Shown: positions 18,203-27,290 of the stretch, in pieces | How the letters are laid out: the number at the start of each line of letters is the position of its first letter | Position numbering within the stretch: the first letter of the stretch is position 1 | NCBI RefSeq assembly: GCF_000527155.1 | Contig: NZ_AZUQ01000001.1 | Span: forward strand, 2,291,615 to 2,355,614 | Source of the DNA: Haloglycomyces albus DSM 45210 | Lineage (GTDB): Bacteria; Actinomycetota; Actinomycetes; Mycobacteriales; Micromonosporaceae | Length of the DNA stretch: 64,000 nucleotides | Direction: 5' to 3' | Notes under the pieces: model-generated | What the model was told of the DNA's origin: nothing | The model's database searches: none | What the model saw: only the letters and a program-made list of their open reading frames with translations | Position numbers and translations under genes: made by a program

Positions 18203-19609
18203 TCAGAGCACCTTCCCGGGGTTCAAGATCCCCTGTGGGTCGAAGACTTTTTTGATTTCCTGCATCAGAGCGAGTTCGACCGGGTCGATTTGGCGCGTCA
18301 GCCAGTCCTTTTTCAACGTGCCGACTCCGTGTTCCCCTGAAATCGTTCCGCCTAGGCGTAGACCGGCGGCCATGATGTCGTCGTAGGCGGCATGGGCGCG
18401 TTGAAGTTGAGCTTCGTCGTCGGGATCGAAGACCACGATGGGATGGAGGTTTCCGTCGCCAGCGTGCCCGAGCGTGGCGATCCACGTATCGCGCCGCCGT
18501 GAGATCTCCTCGATCTCCTCGATCAACTCCGCCAAGGCGGTGCGAGGTACGGCGACGTCCTCGATGAACGACACCGCTCGTGGGGAAATCGAGACGGCCT
18601 TGTCGTGAAGAGCGGCAGGAACCATGCGACGAGCCTCCAACAGCCGTGCGGCCGCCTCACCGTCGTCGCCAACGGCGACGTGATTGGCCCCGGCCGCCTC
18701 GCAGAGACGCCCGAACTCCGCTACATCGTCTTCCTGCGTAGGAGCATCGGATTCCACGATCAGACAAGTCGCTTCGGCCTCGACGAGATCCGGATGCCCC
18801 AACGCCGCTACCGCCTGGGTGGCGGTGGAATCCATCAGCTCCAAAGCCGACGGCGTATGTCCGGCCGCCACGATCGCGGCTACCGCGTCACCTGCCGCCG
18901 AGGCGCTGGGAAACTGTGCCAACAGCGCCAGAGCATCACTGCGTACGGGACGCAAGGCCAGCGTGGCTTCCACGACCACTCCGAGAGTGCCTTCCGCCCC
19001 CACGAACAGTTGCGTCAGGTTGTACCCGGCGACGTTTTTGACGGTGTCGCTACCCACCCGGACGAGTCGACCGTCGGCCAGGACGACCGACAGGCCCCGC
19101 ACGTAGTCGGCGGTGACACCGTATTTCACGCAGCAGACCCCGCCGGCTCCGGTGGCGATGTTCCCGCCGACGGTGCAATCGCGGAAACTGACCGGATCGG
19201 GCGGGTAGGCCAGGCCCGATTCGGCGGCGGCCGCGGCCACCGCCTGCGTCGTGGCCCCCGGCTGGCAGCGAATGAGGCGGTTGTTCGCGTCGACGTCGAG
19301 GATCGCGTCCATCTGCTGCAGGTTGAGGACGATCCCATCGTCAACCGCGGTGGCCGCGCCGGCCAAACCTGTCCGAGCCCCTTGCGGGACAACGCCGATG
19401 CCCAGTTCACCGGCTACCCGCATGACATGTTGCACCTGCGCCACATTCTGCGGAAACACCACCACCGACGGCGATCCCACTTCGCAGAACGGTGCAGAAT
19501 CCCGGGAATATTCGGCGAGAACGGCCTCTTCGGTTCGAACGTCGGAGGCGTCCAGCACCTCCCGCAGACGTTCGACAACGGTTTTGCTATCTATCAACAT
19601 GGGACACAT
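18203..19609 (-). CDS. FAD-linked 2-hydroxyacid dehydrogenase (GlcD/LDH-D type)
   Basis: A 468-residue FAD-binding PCMH-type oxidoreductase that would oxidise a 2-hydroxy acid to the 2-oxo acid. The N-terminal FAD domain shows PQGARTGLAGAATAVDDGI and the GGNIATGAGG loop; the C-terminal FAD-oxidase domain contains GHAGDGNLHP and the metal/substrate histidines of GTISGEHGVGTLKK, ending in the family tail QGILNPGKVL. There is no 4Fe-4S extension. It overlaps the end of the upstream decarboxylase gene by 23 bp (or 14 bp from the second start at 19600). In this operon a 2-hydroxy fatty acid is an attractive substrate, while glycolate, lactate or mandelate are alternatives. Confidence 0.88.
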   Translation of the reverse strand: MCPMLIDSKTVVERLREVLDASDVRTEEAVLAEYSRDSAPFCEVGSPSVVVFPQNVAQVQHVMRVAGELGIGVVPQGARTGLAGAATAVDDGIVLNLQQMDAILDVDANNRLIRCQPGATTQAVAAAAAESGLAYPPDPVSFRDCTVGGNIATGAGGVCCVKYGVTADYVRGLSVVLADGRLVRVGSDTVKNVAGYNLTQLFVGAEGTLGVVVEATLALRPVRSDALALLAQFPSASAAGDAVAAIVAAGHTPSALELMDSTATQAVAALGHPDLVEAEATCLIVESDAPTQEDDVAEFGRLCEAAGANHVAVGDDGEAAARLLEARRMVPAALHDKAVSISPRAVSFIEDVAVPRTALAELIEEIEEISRRRDTWIATLGHAGDGNLHPIVVFDPDDEAQLQRAHAAYDDIMAAGLRLGGTISGEHGVGTLKKDWLTRQIDPVELALMQEIKKVFDPQGILNPGKVL

Positions 19610-21224
19610 CGCCTCCCAACAATGGAGTCACGGTGGTGACGGGAACTTCGATGAGCGTCGGTCCACGCCGCTCCAACGCTTCGGTAACGGCGGCGATGAT
19701 CTCGTCGCGGGTGCGAACCGATGCGGTGGCCAGACCGTAGCCGGAGGCGATCGTGGTCGTCTCGATGCCGCCCACGTCCAGACCCGGTACCGAGTCGGCG
19801 TTTTCAAACTGCGCGAACCACTTCAAAATCGCGTATTCGTCATTACGCAAAACCACGAACACAACCGGAATCGAATAGCGTTGCGCCGTCCACATCGCCG
19901 GCAACGCGTATTGAGCCGATCCGTCTCCGATGACGGCGATAACGGGTCGATGCGGTTGAGCCATCCCGGCGCCGACCGCGGCCGCCATCCCGTATCCGAG
20001 GCCGCCACCGGCCGAGAAATAGAACGAGTGCGGTTCACTCGGCCGAACCCGTTGCCAAAATTGACCTACGTTGGAAGGGGACTCATTGACCCACACCGTA
20101 TTGGCGGGAGCGCTCGCCGCCAACGCGTCGAACACCGCTTCGGGCAAGGGCGGGTCAACGTCGGATACCGAGACCGGTTCCGGCAACGGTTCTGGTGGAG
20201 TGCGATGGTGCTGTACCTTCTTCAACAGGCCCTCAAGAGCACTACCGACATGTCCCACCCACGCCGAACCCACTACCGCGTCGACCGCCTCGTTCGGCGC
20301 CGAGGTCAGCTGGATCAGGTCCGTCCCGTTGGCCAGCCACGGCCCGGGCACGTACGGATAATATTTGAACACCGGAGCTCCGACCACCACAACCAGATCG
20401 AACTCCGCGAAGACATGAGCGATCAGCCCGATCGCCGGTTCCAGTTCGCCCTGGTACTGCGGATGGTTGTTCGGAAAGCACAATCGTCCCTCCACCGGGG
20501 CCGACCAGACCGGCGCGCCGGTGGAATCCGCGAGAGCCACCGCGGCGGAATGCGCGTCGTCGCGGTCGATCTCGCCACCGAACACCAAGGCGACCTGATC
20601 GGCCGCATCCATACGTTCGGCGATGGTCGCCAGCGAATCGTCCGCCACCACCGGTGTGGACCGGCACTCGCGAGCCAAGGTCGCCCGCAACCGATACAAA
20701 TCGTCGGCAGACAGCTCCCGGCCCAGATCGTCCATCGGTGTGGAGAGGAAAACCGGACCGCACGGTGGTGTCAGGGCGGCTCGCAATGCGCGGGCCACAT
20801 CGATGGGGATATCGCCGGCCCGTGTCGACTCGTGGGACCACTTGGCGATCGGGCGTGTCAGCGTGACCGCATCGGGATTGGCCAGCAACGGCTCGGCCAC
20901 CAACATCTCACGGTGTTGCTGACCCGCGATGACCAGCATCGGTGTCTTATTGTCACGGGCGTTCGCCATGGCTCCCATGCCGTTGCCGACCCCGGTAGCG
21001 GTATGCAGATTCACCACCGCCGGGCGTCCCGAAGCGGCGGCGTAGGCGTCGGCCATGCCCACCACCACCGCTTCTTGAAGCCCGAGTACATAATCCAGAT
21101 CGCTTGGGAAACGTTGGAGAAACGACAGCTCCGTGGAGCCGGGGTTTCCAAAGACCCGATCGATCCCGAAAGCACGGAAAACTTCGAATACCGCATCTTG
21201 AACAGTCGTAGTTTTTTCAGTCAT
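19587..21224 (-). CDS. Benzoylformate decarboxylase-like ThDP enzyme
   Basis: A 545-residue ThDP-dependent 2-oxoacid decarboxylase converting a 2-oxo acid to CO2 and the one-carbon-shorter aldehyde. It resembles MdlC: S30 in FGNPGSTELSF, ThDP glutamate E51, active-site H74 in NLHTATGVGN, and the ThDP motif GDGSAQYALPAMW with N/D ligands. MdlC's other active-site histidine (His281) appears as Y289 in VFKYYPY, so the substrate is probably not benzoylformate. The start at 21224 follows the hydrolase stop by 5 bp with GGA upstream; 46 upstream in-frame codons are unlike the family. Next to GlcD it would complete 2-hydroxy acid to 2-oxo acid to aldehyde. Confidence 0.87.
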   Translation of the reverse strand: MTEKTTTVQDAVFEVFRAFGIDRVFGNPGSTELSFLQRFPSDLDYVLGLQEAVVVGMADAYAAASGRPAVVNLHTATGVGNGMGAMANARDNKTPMLVIAGQQHREMLVAEPLLANPDAVTLTRPIAKWSHESTRAGDIPIDVARALRAALTPPCGPVFLSTPMDDLGRELSADDLYRLRATLARECRSTPVVADDSLATIAERMDAADQVALVFGGEIDRDDAHSAAVALADSTGAPVWSAPVEGRLCFPNNHPQYQGELEPAIGLIAHVFAEFDLVVVVGAPVFKYYPYVPGPWLANGTDLIQLTSAPNEAVDAVVGSAWVGHVGSALEGLLKKVQHHRTPPEPLPEPVSVSDVDPPLPEAVFDALAASAPANTVWVNESPSNVGQFWQRVRPSEPHSFYFSAGGGLGYGMAAAVGAGMAQPHRPVIAVIGDGSAQYALPAMWTAQRYSIPVVFVVLRNDEYAILKWFAQFENADSVPGLDVGGIETTTIASGYGLATASVRTRDEIIAAVTEALERRGPTLIEVPVTTVTPLLGGDVSHVDR

Positions 21225-21229
21225 CGACG

Positions 21230-22687
21230 TCAGTCCTTCAAAAGCCATAGGGACGTCTCCGCTACACGTCCTCGATAACGCTCCATACGCGCATCGATTT
21301 CGGCGGCGGCCTGTGGAATGTCGTGAGCCAGATTCTCGGCATACTTCATTGCGTGATGGCATGCCGGAAAACCGTGACTAGGGTCGGAGTAGTCCACCTC
21401 GAACCACTCCGGGTGTGGATTATGTGGGCTTCCCGGCCCTCGACCGTCCAGAGACGGAACGATGTCGTGCTGATTGGTGACTGAAGCGCACCAGATCGAT
21501 TCCAACGGATTCTTATGGTCCACCGGAGAACCGATCGCCACGATATGGGTGATCGTATATTTCTTATTGAAATCCTCGTCCTCACCCATGTTCATCGCCA
21601 CCGAACCGCCTTGGCTGTGCCCGATAAAGGCGATTTCACTCCCCTCCGGGACGGCGTGGGCGATAACGAACTGTTTGAGCGCCCGCGTGTAGGTCGAATC
21701 AGAATGCTGCACATTACGAATCGCTCCCACCAGATCCTGAGTCGATTCGCCGCTCACCTCGTCGGCGGTCATTCCCGGAAGATCCACAATGTAGCGATCC
21801 TGCCCATCGTGACAGTCAATACGCTGCACCAAGACATAACCTTCCGCACGAAGCGCGCCAATGTTACGCATATGCGACTCCACACCGAAATCGGCGTTCA
21901 ACCTGGACGCCACTTCAGCGCTCGGTTCCACCTTCACCGCGCTACCGGCACCGGACTCAAGGCCCGCGACCCACTCGGCCGACACACCCAGCAAAGGCTC
22001 ACCCCTAGGTGCGGTGCTGGTGACCAGACTCCAGGCGACCGCATCATTGAACGGATTATTGTCCAAAAGGGCCAAAAGCCCCGTCAGCTCCGTAAAGATC
22101 GGAGCGAAATCCGCCATCACCTGCGAATTACCGCGCTCACTCTTCATACGTCGATAGATACGGAGAGCGTCCAACTGCCGCCCGTCGGACAGCGCGACGA
22201 TAATCGAGTGAACCTCGGAATCCTCCAACAACTCCGGATGCGCCTCCGCCATAGCCTCAATACGCAGGCGCAAGGCCAAGGCCGCCACATGTGAGGACAG
22301 ACTGTTCGACCCCGTCACCGTGCGGATTGCCGCGAGACTACGCGCCACATTGCCCCCGTGGGCCATACAACCCAACCGCGATGAGCTCACCAGCACCCGA
22401 GCCAATCGGGTCATGAAGGCGCTGGTCGGCCCCGGCAACGCGCGGAGCGCTCGCCGCGTTCGCTCGTTGGAGAGCAAACCGTTGAGACGTTTGGAGACGT
22501 TGGCGATGGCCTCGGCGGAATTCGCCAGCTGCCGCGAGGCCGACATTCGAACCGCTTGACCTCCGGTCGCGTCGCGGCTGATATGAGTGCTGGTCGCGCG
22601 GGGAGTCGCGTGCGGACATCCCTCGGAGACCATTTCGGCCTCCGGGCCCTCCAGCTCGGTAGTGTCCTGCTCAATCGCGTGTGCCAC
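21230..22687 (-). CDS. Alpha/beta-hydrolase (lipase-like) with long helical N-terminal region
   Basis: A 485-residue protein. About 290 N-terminal residues are largely helical and of unknown function. The C-terminal part has a serine-hydrolase layout: nucleophile S358 in FIGHSQGGS, a likely Asp in NQHDIVPSL and a likely His in HGFPACHH. No classical signal peptide or lipobox is visible. It overlaps the upstream small membrane-protein gene by 17 bp and ends 5 bp before the ThDP decarboxylase start. As a lipase or thioesterase it could release fatty acids for the downstream oxidative enzymes. It may instead belong functionally with the small helical protein; the substrate is unknown. Confidence 0.7.
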   Translation of the reverse strand: MAHAIEQDTTELEGPEAEMVSEGCPHATPRATSTHISRDATGGQAVRMSASRQLANSAEAIANVSKRLNGLLSNERTRRALRALPGPTSAFMTRLARVLVSSSRLGCMAHGGNVARSLAAIRTVTGSNSLSSHVAALALRLRIEAMAEAHPELLEDSEVHSIIVALSDGRQLDALRIYRRMKSERGNSQVMADFAPIFTELTGLLALLDNNPFNDAVAWSLVTSTAPRGEPLLGVSAEWVAGLESGAGSAVKVEPSAEVASRLNADFGVESHMRNIGALRAEGYVLVQRIDCHDGQDRYIVDLPGMTADEVSGESTQDLVGAIRNVQHSDSTYTRALKQFVIAHAVPEGSEIAFIGHSQGGSVAMNMGEDEDFNKKYTITHIVAIGSPVDHKNPLESIWCASVTNQHDIVPSLDGRGPGSPHNPHPEWFEVDYSDPSHGFPACHHAMKYAENLAHDIPQAAAEIDARMERYRGRVAETSLWLLKD

Positions 22688-23036
22688 GACGTTTCCCTTT
22701 CAGCCCGAACCAGAGCCCGGCACCGCCCACGACACTGGCCGCCAGCGCGGCCACCGTCCATTTCATCGGACTTCGAGCCTGCGCGTATTGATGTGCGAGG
22801 CGGTCGGAGGCGTAGTCGACCGAGGCGGCCAGTTGATCGAGTTCGTAGGCGACCGATTCAGCACGTCGTGCTTGCTGAAGTGCATCGCGTTTCCACACGC
22901 CGCTGGAATCGGTGTTCTCCGCGAGTTGGTTGATCTCAGAGGCGTGGGCCCACATGTCGTCCGCTTCGATGCGGACCATGTTGGCCAGTTCGGACACCTC
23001 TGTGGGTGACACGGTTTGCTTGGTGAGCGTCGGCAC
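22671..23036 (-). CDS. Small helical protein with C-terminal membrane anchor
   Basis: A 121-residue protein. Residues 10-90 form an amphipathic helical hairpin with a W (ADDMWAHASEI) and an SGVW segment near the turn, broadly reminiscent of WXG100-like proteins but without a WXG motif. Residues 92-110 (WTVAALAASVVGGAGLWFG) are a single membrane helix followed by a basic tail, so the helical part would face either side of the membrane. It is first gene of the operon and overlaps the hydrolase gene. AGGAGG lies just before the start. The function is unknown. Confidence 0.65.
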   Translation of the reverse strand: MPTLTKQTVSPTEVSELANMVRIEADDMWAHASEINQLAENTDSSGVWKRDALQQARRAESVAYELDQLAASVDYASDRLAHQYAQARSPMKWTVAALAASVVGGAGLWFGLKGKRRGTRD

Positions 23037-23122
23037 GCTCCCACCTCCTCAGTGGATAGGTATCGCAACTGAGGGTGATGCTAACAATCGCTCACATAAA
23101 GTCAGTCGTTTTAGAAAAGAAC

Positions 23123-24349
23123 TCATCTTGCTCTCCCGATGCGGGCGACCCCCGCTCCCAAAACACCCATTGTCACAAATCCGACGAACATCATGCGGGT
23201 ACGAAGGCTGGTACTTTCGCTGGACTCGGTGGCGGCTTCCTCTTCGCCGGAAGAAACAATCAAACGGGCGGGACGGTCGGGTATTACTTCGATGGACGGA
23301 GAGGGCGACGTGGGTTCGTCGACCGCTGGATCGTCGCTCGGAGGCGGGGGCGGGTTGCTCGGCTGAGGTTCCGGCGGTGGAATCACCGTCGGTGGGGGAA
23401 CGGCCGCAGGTGCGTCGTCGGGCACGGGTTCGGAGGTCGGCTTCGGCGGCGTCGGTTCGACGGGAGTCGGCGACTCCGGCGGTATGGGGTCTGCCGGAAG
23501 CGTGGGGGATTCGCTCGGGTCGGCGGGTTCGTCCTGTTCCCGCGCGGGGCAGTGGGCGGAATCCGAGGACGTCACCACCTCTACCTCAGCCAAACGCTCC
23601 ATATCCTCGCCGTCGAGGTCGGCCTCGAACAATACCGCTTGGTCGTCGAGGTTATTGACCAGAAAACGAATCCGGTCGTCGGAAACCGATACGGCACCGG
23701 CCGTGGAGTCGGATGGAACGTCGGGTACAGAACGGTATTCCACAGTACCGTCAACCAAGTCGATCCGAACGAAGGCCTGGCGTTCGGTACTGACACCCCA
23801 GAGAGCGTCGTCCCAGTATCCGACGTCTCCCACGCCCCCGGTGGCGACTACTTCGTCAAGCGCCAACTTCTCGGTAACGACTCCCAGCTCGGACTCCAGG
23901 TCGATGCCGACCACCGCCCGTCGAGTGACGACCATGAGGTGATCGTCGACGACGTCACCGGCGAACGCGCCCGCCAATCCGGGTAGGGGAGCGCCGTGCC
24001 ATTCCAACGGACCGTGGTCGGTCCACTCGCCATCGCGGTCTATCTCCACGAGACGTGGCAGGTAGTCGGTAGAGTCCTCCGGCGGCCTGGCGAGACCGAA
24101 AAGGGACTGGCGGGAGTCGTGCCAACCGACGGCGTTGATGCGTTCGGGGAGAGAAGCCAAAGGGCGTACCGAAGTGTCGCGTTCCGGTTCGATGCCGAAC
24201 ATGCCCCATTCGCGGGTCTCAGGATCGGACCACGTGTAGATGAATTGGTCGTCACACGGTTCACTATCTTGTGCCACAGCAACATGAGGCGAGCAGGCCA
24301 CGGCTCCGGCGCATACGGCGATCACGAATCGACGCACCGAATTGGACAT
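23123..24349 (-). CDS. Secreted, membrane-anchored surface protein with proline-rich stalk
   Basis: A 408-residue type I membrane protein. A signal peptide (about 1-26, ending AVA-QD) is followed by a domain of about 240 residues with repeated W/Y-G and D-rich strands (VVGIDLESELG, LWGVSTERQAFVRIDL) that looks like a beta-propeller, possibly of the DUF6923 type. A Pro/Ser/Glu stalk (about 275-365) contains many PPP and PTPP repeats, and the C-terminal TM helix (MMFVGFVTMGVLGAGVA) ends in a basic tail. This is a classic actinobacterial surface-display layout. No sortase motif is seen. The function is unknown. It is transcribed toward the hydrolase operon with an 86-bp gap. Confidence 0.75.
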   Translation of the reverse strand: MSNSVRRFVIAVCAGAVACSPHVAVAQDSEPCDDQFIYTWSDPETREWGMFGIEPERDTSVRPLASLPERINAVGWHDSRQSLFGLARPPEDSTDYLPRLVEIDRDGEWTDHGPLEWHGAPLPGLAGAFAGDVVDDHLMVVTRRAVVGIDLESELGVVTEKLALDEVVATGGVGDVGYWDDALWGVSTERQAFVRIDLVDGTVEYRSVPDVPSDSTAGAVSVSDDRIRFLVNNLDDQAVLFEADLDGEDMERLAEVEVVTSSDSAHCPAREQDEPADPSESPTLPADPIPPESPTPVEPTPPKPTSEPVPDDAPAAVPPPTVIPPPEPQPSNPPPPPSDDPAVDEPTSPSPSIEVIPDRPARLIVSSGEEEAATESSESTSLRTRMMFVGFVTMGVLGAGVARIGRAR

Positions 24350-24429
24350 GTCGTACCCCCTTTTATTCCAGTCGGAACGTTACCATTTGCACAGAAATAT
24401 GGTCGTATGCGTTGCTTAGGGGAAATGTC

Positions 24430-25209
24430 GTGTTGTGGCTTGGAAGTCTCTTTTTTGTTGTAGCGGCGGTAGGTTTGACCTGCATGCTGGTATGGATTGT
24501 GCAGCGGCGCAGCAGTTCGGAGGGGATTTCCGAAGACAATGACGTACGGGTAACCCTGTTTGAAATCACGACAGTCCTGTACGCGATCGTCCTTGCCTTT
24601 GTACTCATCACGGCGTGGGAACAATGGAGCGACGCGCGCAACACCACCTATCGAGAGGCGGACGCCTTGGTGGAGGTCTATTGGGGAGCCGACGCCTTTG
24701 CCGATGAAGACAAAGAGGACGTTCGACAGGCGGTGCGCAGCTACACCAACGAGGTCATCGACTCCGAATGGCCCGCGATGGACGAGCAAGAGCCGGTGGG
24801 GAATCGAGGTTGGCGTTTGCTGGACGACATGCGTGGCCCCTTGACCGAGTACGAGGAAGAATCCGAGTCGGCACAGATGCGTTTGGACGACGCACGCGAC
24901 CAAATGCGAGTGGTGGCCGACTCCCGGATCGAGCGCCTGTTTGAGGCGTACCGGGGGCTGACTCCGGCGATGTGGACGCTTTTGATCATCGGAGCGTTCG
25001 TGGTGATGGGGGTGCTATTGAGCCTCCGGACGACGAACCGGCGTTATCAGTACTTCATGGCCGGAACGATCGCGGCGATGATGACCCTATTGCTGTTCTC
25101 GGTGTATAACCTGGAGTTCCCCTTCAGCCGGGGAGTGGCATTGGACGCGGCACCGTACGAGACGGCCCTGGATCGCTTTGATCAGATCGATGAAGAATAT
25201 CCGAATTAG
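24430..25209 (+). CDS. DUF4239-like (bestrophin-like) membrane protein
   Basis: A 259-residue protein with two N-terminal TM segments (about 3-25 and 45-65), a helical, acidic soluble segment (about 70-170) and two C-terminal TM helices (about 180-225). The arrangement and the WEQWSDARNTTYREADAL motif match DUF4239 proteins, which share distant similarity with bestrophin channels. Channel activity is not demonstrated for the family. The start is the GTG at 24430, chosen because AGGGGA lies 6 bp upstream and the protein then begins with its first TM helix; longer in-frame starts add unrelated sequence overlapping the divergent promoter. Confidence 0.75.
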   Translation: MLWLGSLFFVVAAVGLTCMLVWIVQRRSSSEGISEDNDVRVTLFEITTVLYAIVLAFVLITAWEQWSDARNTTYREADALVEVYWGADAFADEDKEDVRQAVRSYTNEVIDSEWPAMDEQEPVGNRGWRLLDDMRGPLTEYEEESESAQMRLDDARDQMRVVADSRIERLFEAYRGLTPAMWTLLIIGAFVVMGVLLSLRTTNRRYQYFMAGTIAAMMTLLLFSVYNLEFPFSRGVALDAAPYETALDRFDQIDEEYPN

Positions 25210-25411
25210 AGGTTCATTCGAGCATTCCCCGATGTCGCAAGTGGCCCATAGTCCACGCCGCTCACGCCGTATTTTAGGAGGCGGGAAACCACCGTGCCAT
25301 GCTCGACCGAGTGGATCCGACGCCGCTCGACCTGCATGTTGTCGCTGAGGAGCTGAGCCTGTAACGTCGAATCGTTTGACGGATTTGACCCCCAGAGGAA
25401 GTTAGCCCCCA

Positions 25412-26392
25412 ATGCCCTCAACACCCGCAATACTCAAAAAGCGCCTGCCCGTGGTAGCAATTGCGGTTCTGATTTTCAGCGCGACGATCGTTTCCAACAT
25501 CGCCCTGTGGGATACGACCTGGACCTGGACAGTGGACGGCGACGAACTGAGCTCCGTGCTCGCGTCGAGTACGCCGACCAGGTGGGACGATTCCCTTCCG
25601 GATGAACTGGGAATGCGAACCTCAGCCGCCATCCCCGCCACATCGGCGACATTCCAATACGAGGACGGTGCTAGGGACGGCACAATCAACCTGACTTGGC
25701 AGGAAGGCCTGACACCTACGTCCATGGCGATTACCAGAACCCATGACGCGGCGCGAACCTCCGACCGTTTTGAAATCGCCTACGACATCACCGAAGAGGC
25801 ACGGAACCCCTGTATTCACGTGGAATATACCCTCTCGGACTCCGCAGGGGAAGCAACCCATGTCGGGGTTGTCTGCGCCGGGCAATATTACGGCGAGAAA
25901 GACGAGAAGATTCGCATCACTGCCTTGCGAAAGATCGCTGTGACGTCCCCTTCCTCAAAGGACGCATGGGTCACCGACTACAGTCTGTTTGCGCGGGCAC
26001 ACGATACTCGCGGCGAACACACCCTCAACCACATCAACTCACCACATGGTAAAACCTACCCAGACCGTGGATGTGAGGAGAACTCCTATATGCGCCTCAA
26101 TTATCCGGGCTCAGGTATGGAGGACCATACTGGCCTACGAGTTTACAAAAACGTCTGCGTGCCGTATAACGGCTCAACTCCTCGCGGTATCGAAGGGAAA
26201 AGTTACACGGGGATGGAAGCTCAAGCCGACTTCCCACTCTCCTATGACACCCGTCTTGAAGTCGCGAAGGAATACAGCCGCAACTATCCGAACACTGAAG
26301 GCGTGGAATGGAACGACATTGCCACGTTCGAGATCACGAACTGTACTCTTCCCGCCGACCTGTCCTGCAACATTGACAATACGGCCCCATAA
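25412..26392 (+). CDS. Hypothetical exported protein with N-terminal membrane anchor
   Basis: A 326-residue protein with one hydrophobic segment at about 12-32 (LPVVAIAVLIFSATIVSNIA) and no clear cleavage site, so it is probably anchored with the rest outside the cell. The exported part is rich in Thr/Ser/Asp with six or more cysteines (for example CIHVEY, VVCAGQYYG, DRGCEEN, NVCVPYN, ITNCTLPADLSC), consistent with disulfides in an extracellular beta-domain. I do not recognise the family. Its codon use is slightly less GC-rich than neighbouring housekeeping genes. No good ribosome-binding site sits close to the ATG. Confidence 0.6.
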   Translation: MPSTPAILKKRLPVVAIAVLIFSATIVSNIALWDTTWTWTVDGDELSSVLASSTPTRWDDSLPDELGMRTSAAIPATSATFQYEDGARDGTINLTWQEGLTPTSMAITRTHDAARTSDRFEIAYDITEEARNPCIHVEYTLSDSAGEATHVGVVCAGQYYGEKDEKIRITALRKIAVTSPSSKDAWVTDYSLFARAHDTRGEHTLNHINSPHGKTYPDRGCEENSYMRLNYPGSGMEDHTGLRVYKNVCVPYNGSTPRGIEGKSYTGMEAQADFPLSYDTRLEVAKEYSRNYPNTEGVEWNDIATFEITNCTLPADLSCNIDNTAP

Positions 26393-26774
26393 TGTTGAGG
26401 CGCATTGAGCAATGAAACTCTGTTCGTAACTCCGGTTGTACCGATATCCAACGATGCCGTTTCGGATGGTGTCGTCCCCAACGACGCATCAAACAACGGT
26501 GGTTATCCCGTAAAGGTTGTGCAGCGCGAACCCGTGATTCGTTTGAGAATGCCGGACGCGCCTCAAGTACGGTCGACCTCTTGGCGGCGGATTCCGAGTT
26601 CACCGCCCGAGACCGTTTCCCTTAAAGCGGATAACAGCAGTGACCGGACCAACTCAGCGGGTCGGGTGCGCATTGGCTTAGGGGTAAACACAAAACCGAA
26701 TCAATCGGTAACGCTAAACAGGGGGTTCAATGGTCACTGTTGAGCCATTGTACTGAGCCCAGTGGTCGAAGGGG
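26393..26774. other. 382-bp gap with no convincing gene
   Basis: A 112-codon TTG-initiated frame (26405-26743) runs through this region, but it has no family resemblance and low-complexity, atypical composition. GGTTCAA...TTGAGCC near 26722-26745 can form a hairpin that may terminate transcription between the convergent flanking genes. Confidence 0.4.
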
Positions 26775-27290
26775 CTAGTAATAGCCGGTTTGTCCGTCGA
26801 GCAGCTCGCGTATCGCGTCGGCATGACCGGCATGGCGTGCGGTCTCCTCGATCATGTGCAGAACCATCCAGCGCAGGGACGCTTCTGACACACGATATTT
26901 GGAGTTGGAATTGCCGGTTTGATCGAGGTCGTGTTCCGCGATGATCCGGTTCGAAATGTCGCATTGGTCTTTGTAGTTGTCAATCAACTGTGGAAGAGTC
27001 AAGCCGTCCGCCAACATGTCGGCGTCCTCTTCGTCCTCGCTGAACTGTGGGTTGTCATCCGGACGACCGAGAAACATTACTTCGAACCAAGTGCTCTCGG
27101 TCCATCGCAGGTGCGCCAGTAGTCCGGCCATGGTCATGCGGGGAGACGCGGGTAGGACCGCACGGTGGGCGTCTGTTTCGGATAGGCCCTCGCACTTCCA
27201 CAGAACCACGGCACGTTGCATGTCCAGCCAGCTGACAAGCTGGGTTGGTTCGTCTGCGGTAAAAGGAGGGCGAGTACGATGTATGTTCAT
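26775..27290 (-). CDS. DinB/DUF664 family protein
   Basis: A 171-residue four-helix-bundle protein of the DinB-like superfamily (DUF664), a group related to mycothiol- or bacillithiol-dependent metalloenzymes. Three conserved histidines that would bind a metal are visible: LLAHLRWTE, VLHMIEETARH and its final H-x-x-H pattern (HAGHADAIREL). Members act as thiol S-transferases or isomerases, often in detoxification; the substrate here is unknown. The start at 27290 (MNIHRTRPPF) is chosen from the family and from AGGAGG-like purines upstream; the open frame before it does not look coding. Confidence 0.8.
   Translation of the reverse strand: MNIHRTRPPFTADEPTQLVSWLDMQRAVVLWKCEGLSETDAHRAVLPASPRMTMAGLLAHLRWTESTWFEVMFLGRPDDNPQFSEDEEDADMLADGLTLPQLIDNYKDQCDISNRIIAEHDLDQTGNSNSKYRVSEASLRWMVLHMIEETARHAGHADAIRELLDGQTGYY

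Noticed and set aside
26405-26743. 112-codon TTG-initiated frame
   Set aside because: No family resemblance, no ribosome-binding site, atypical composition; likely chance in a convergent gap.
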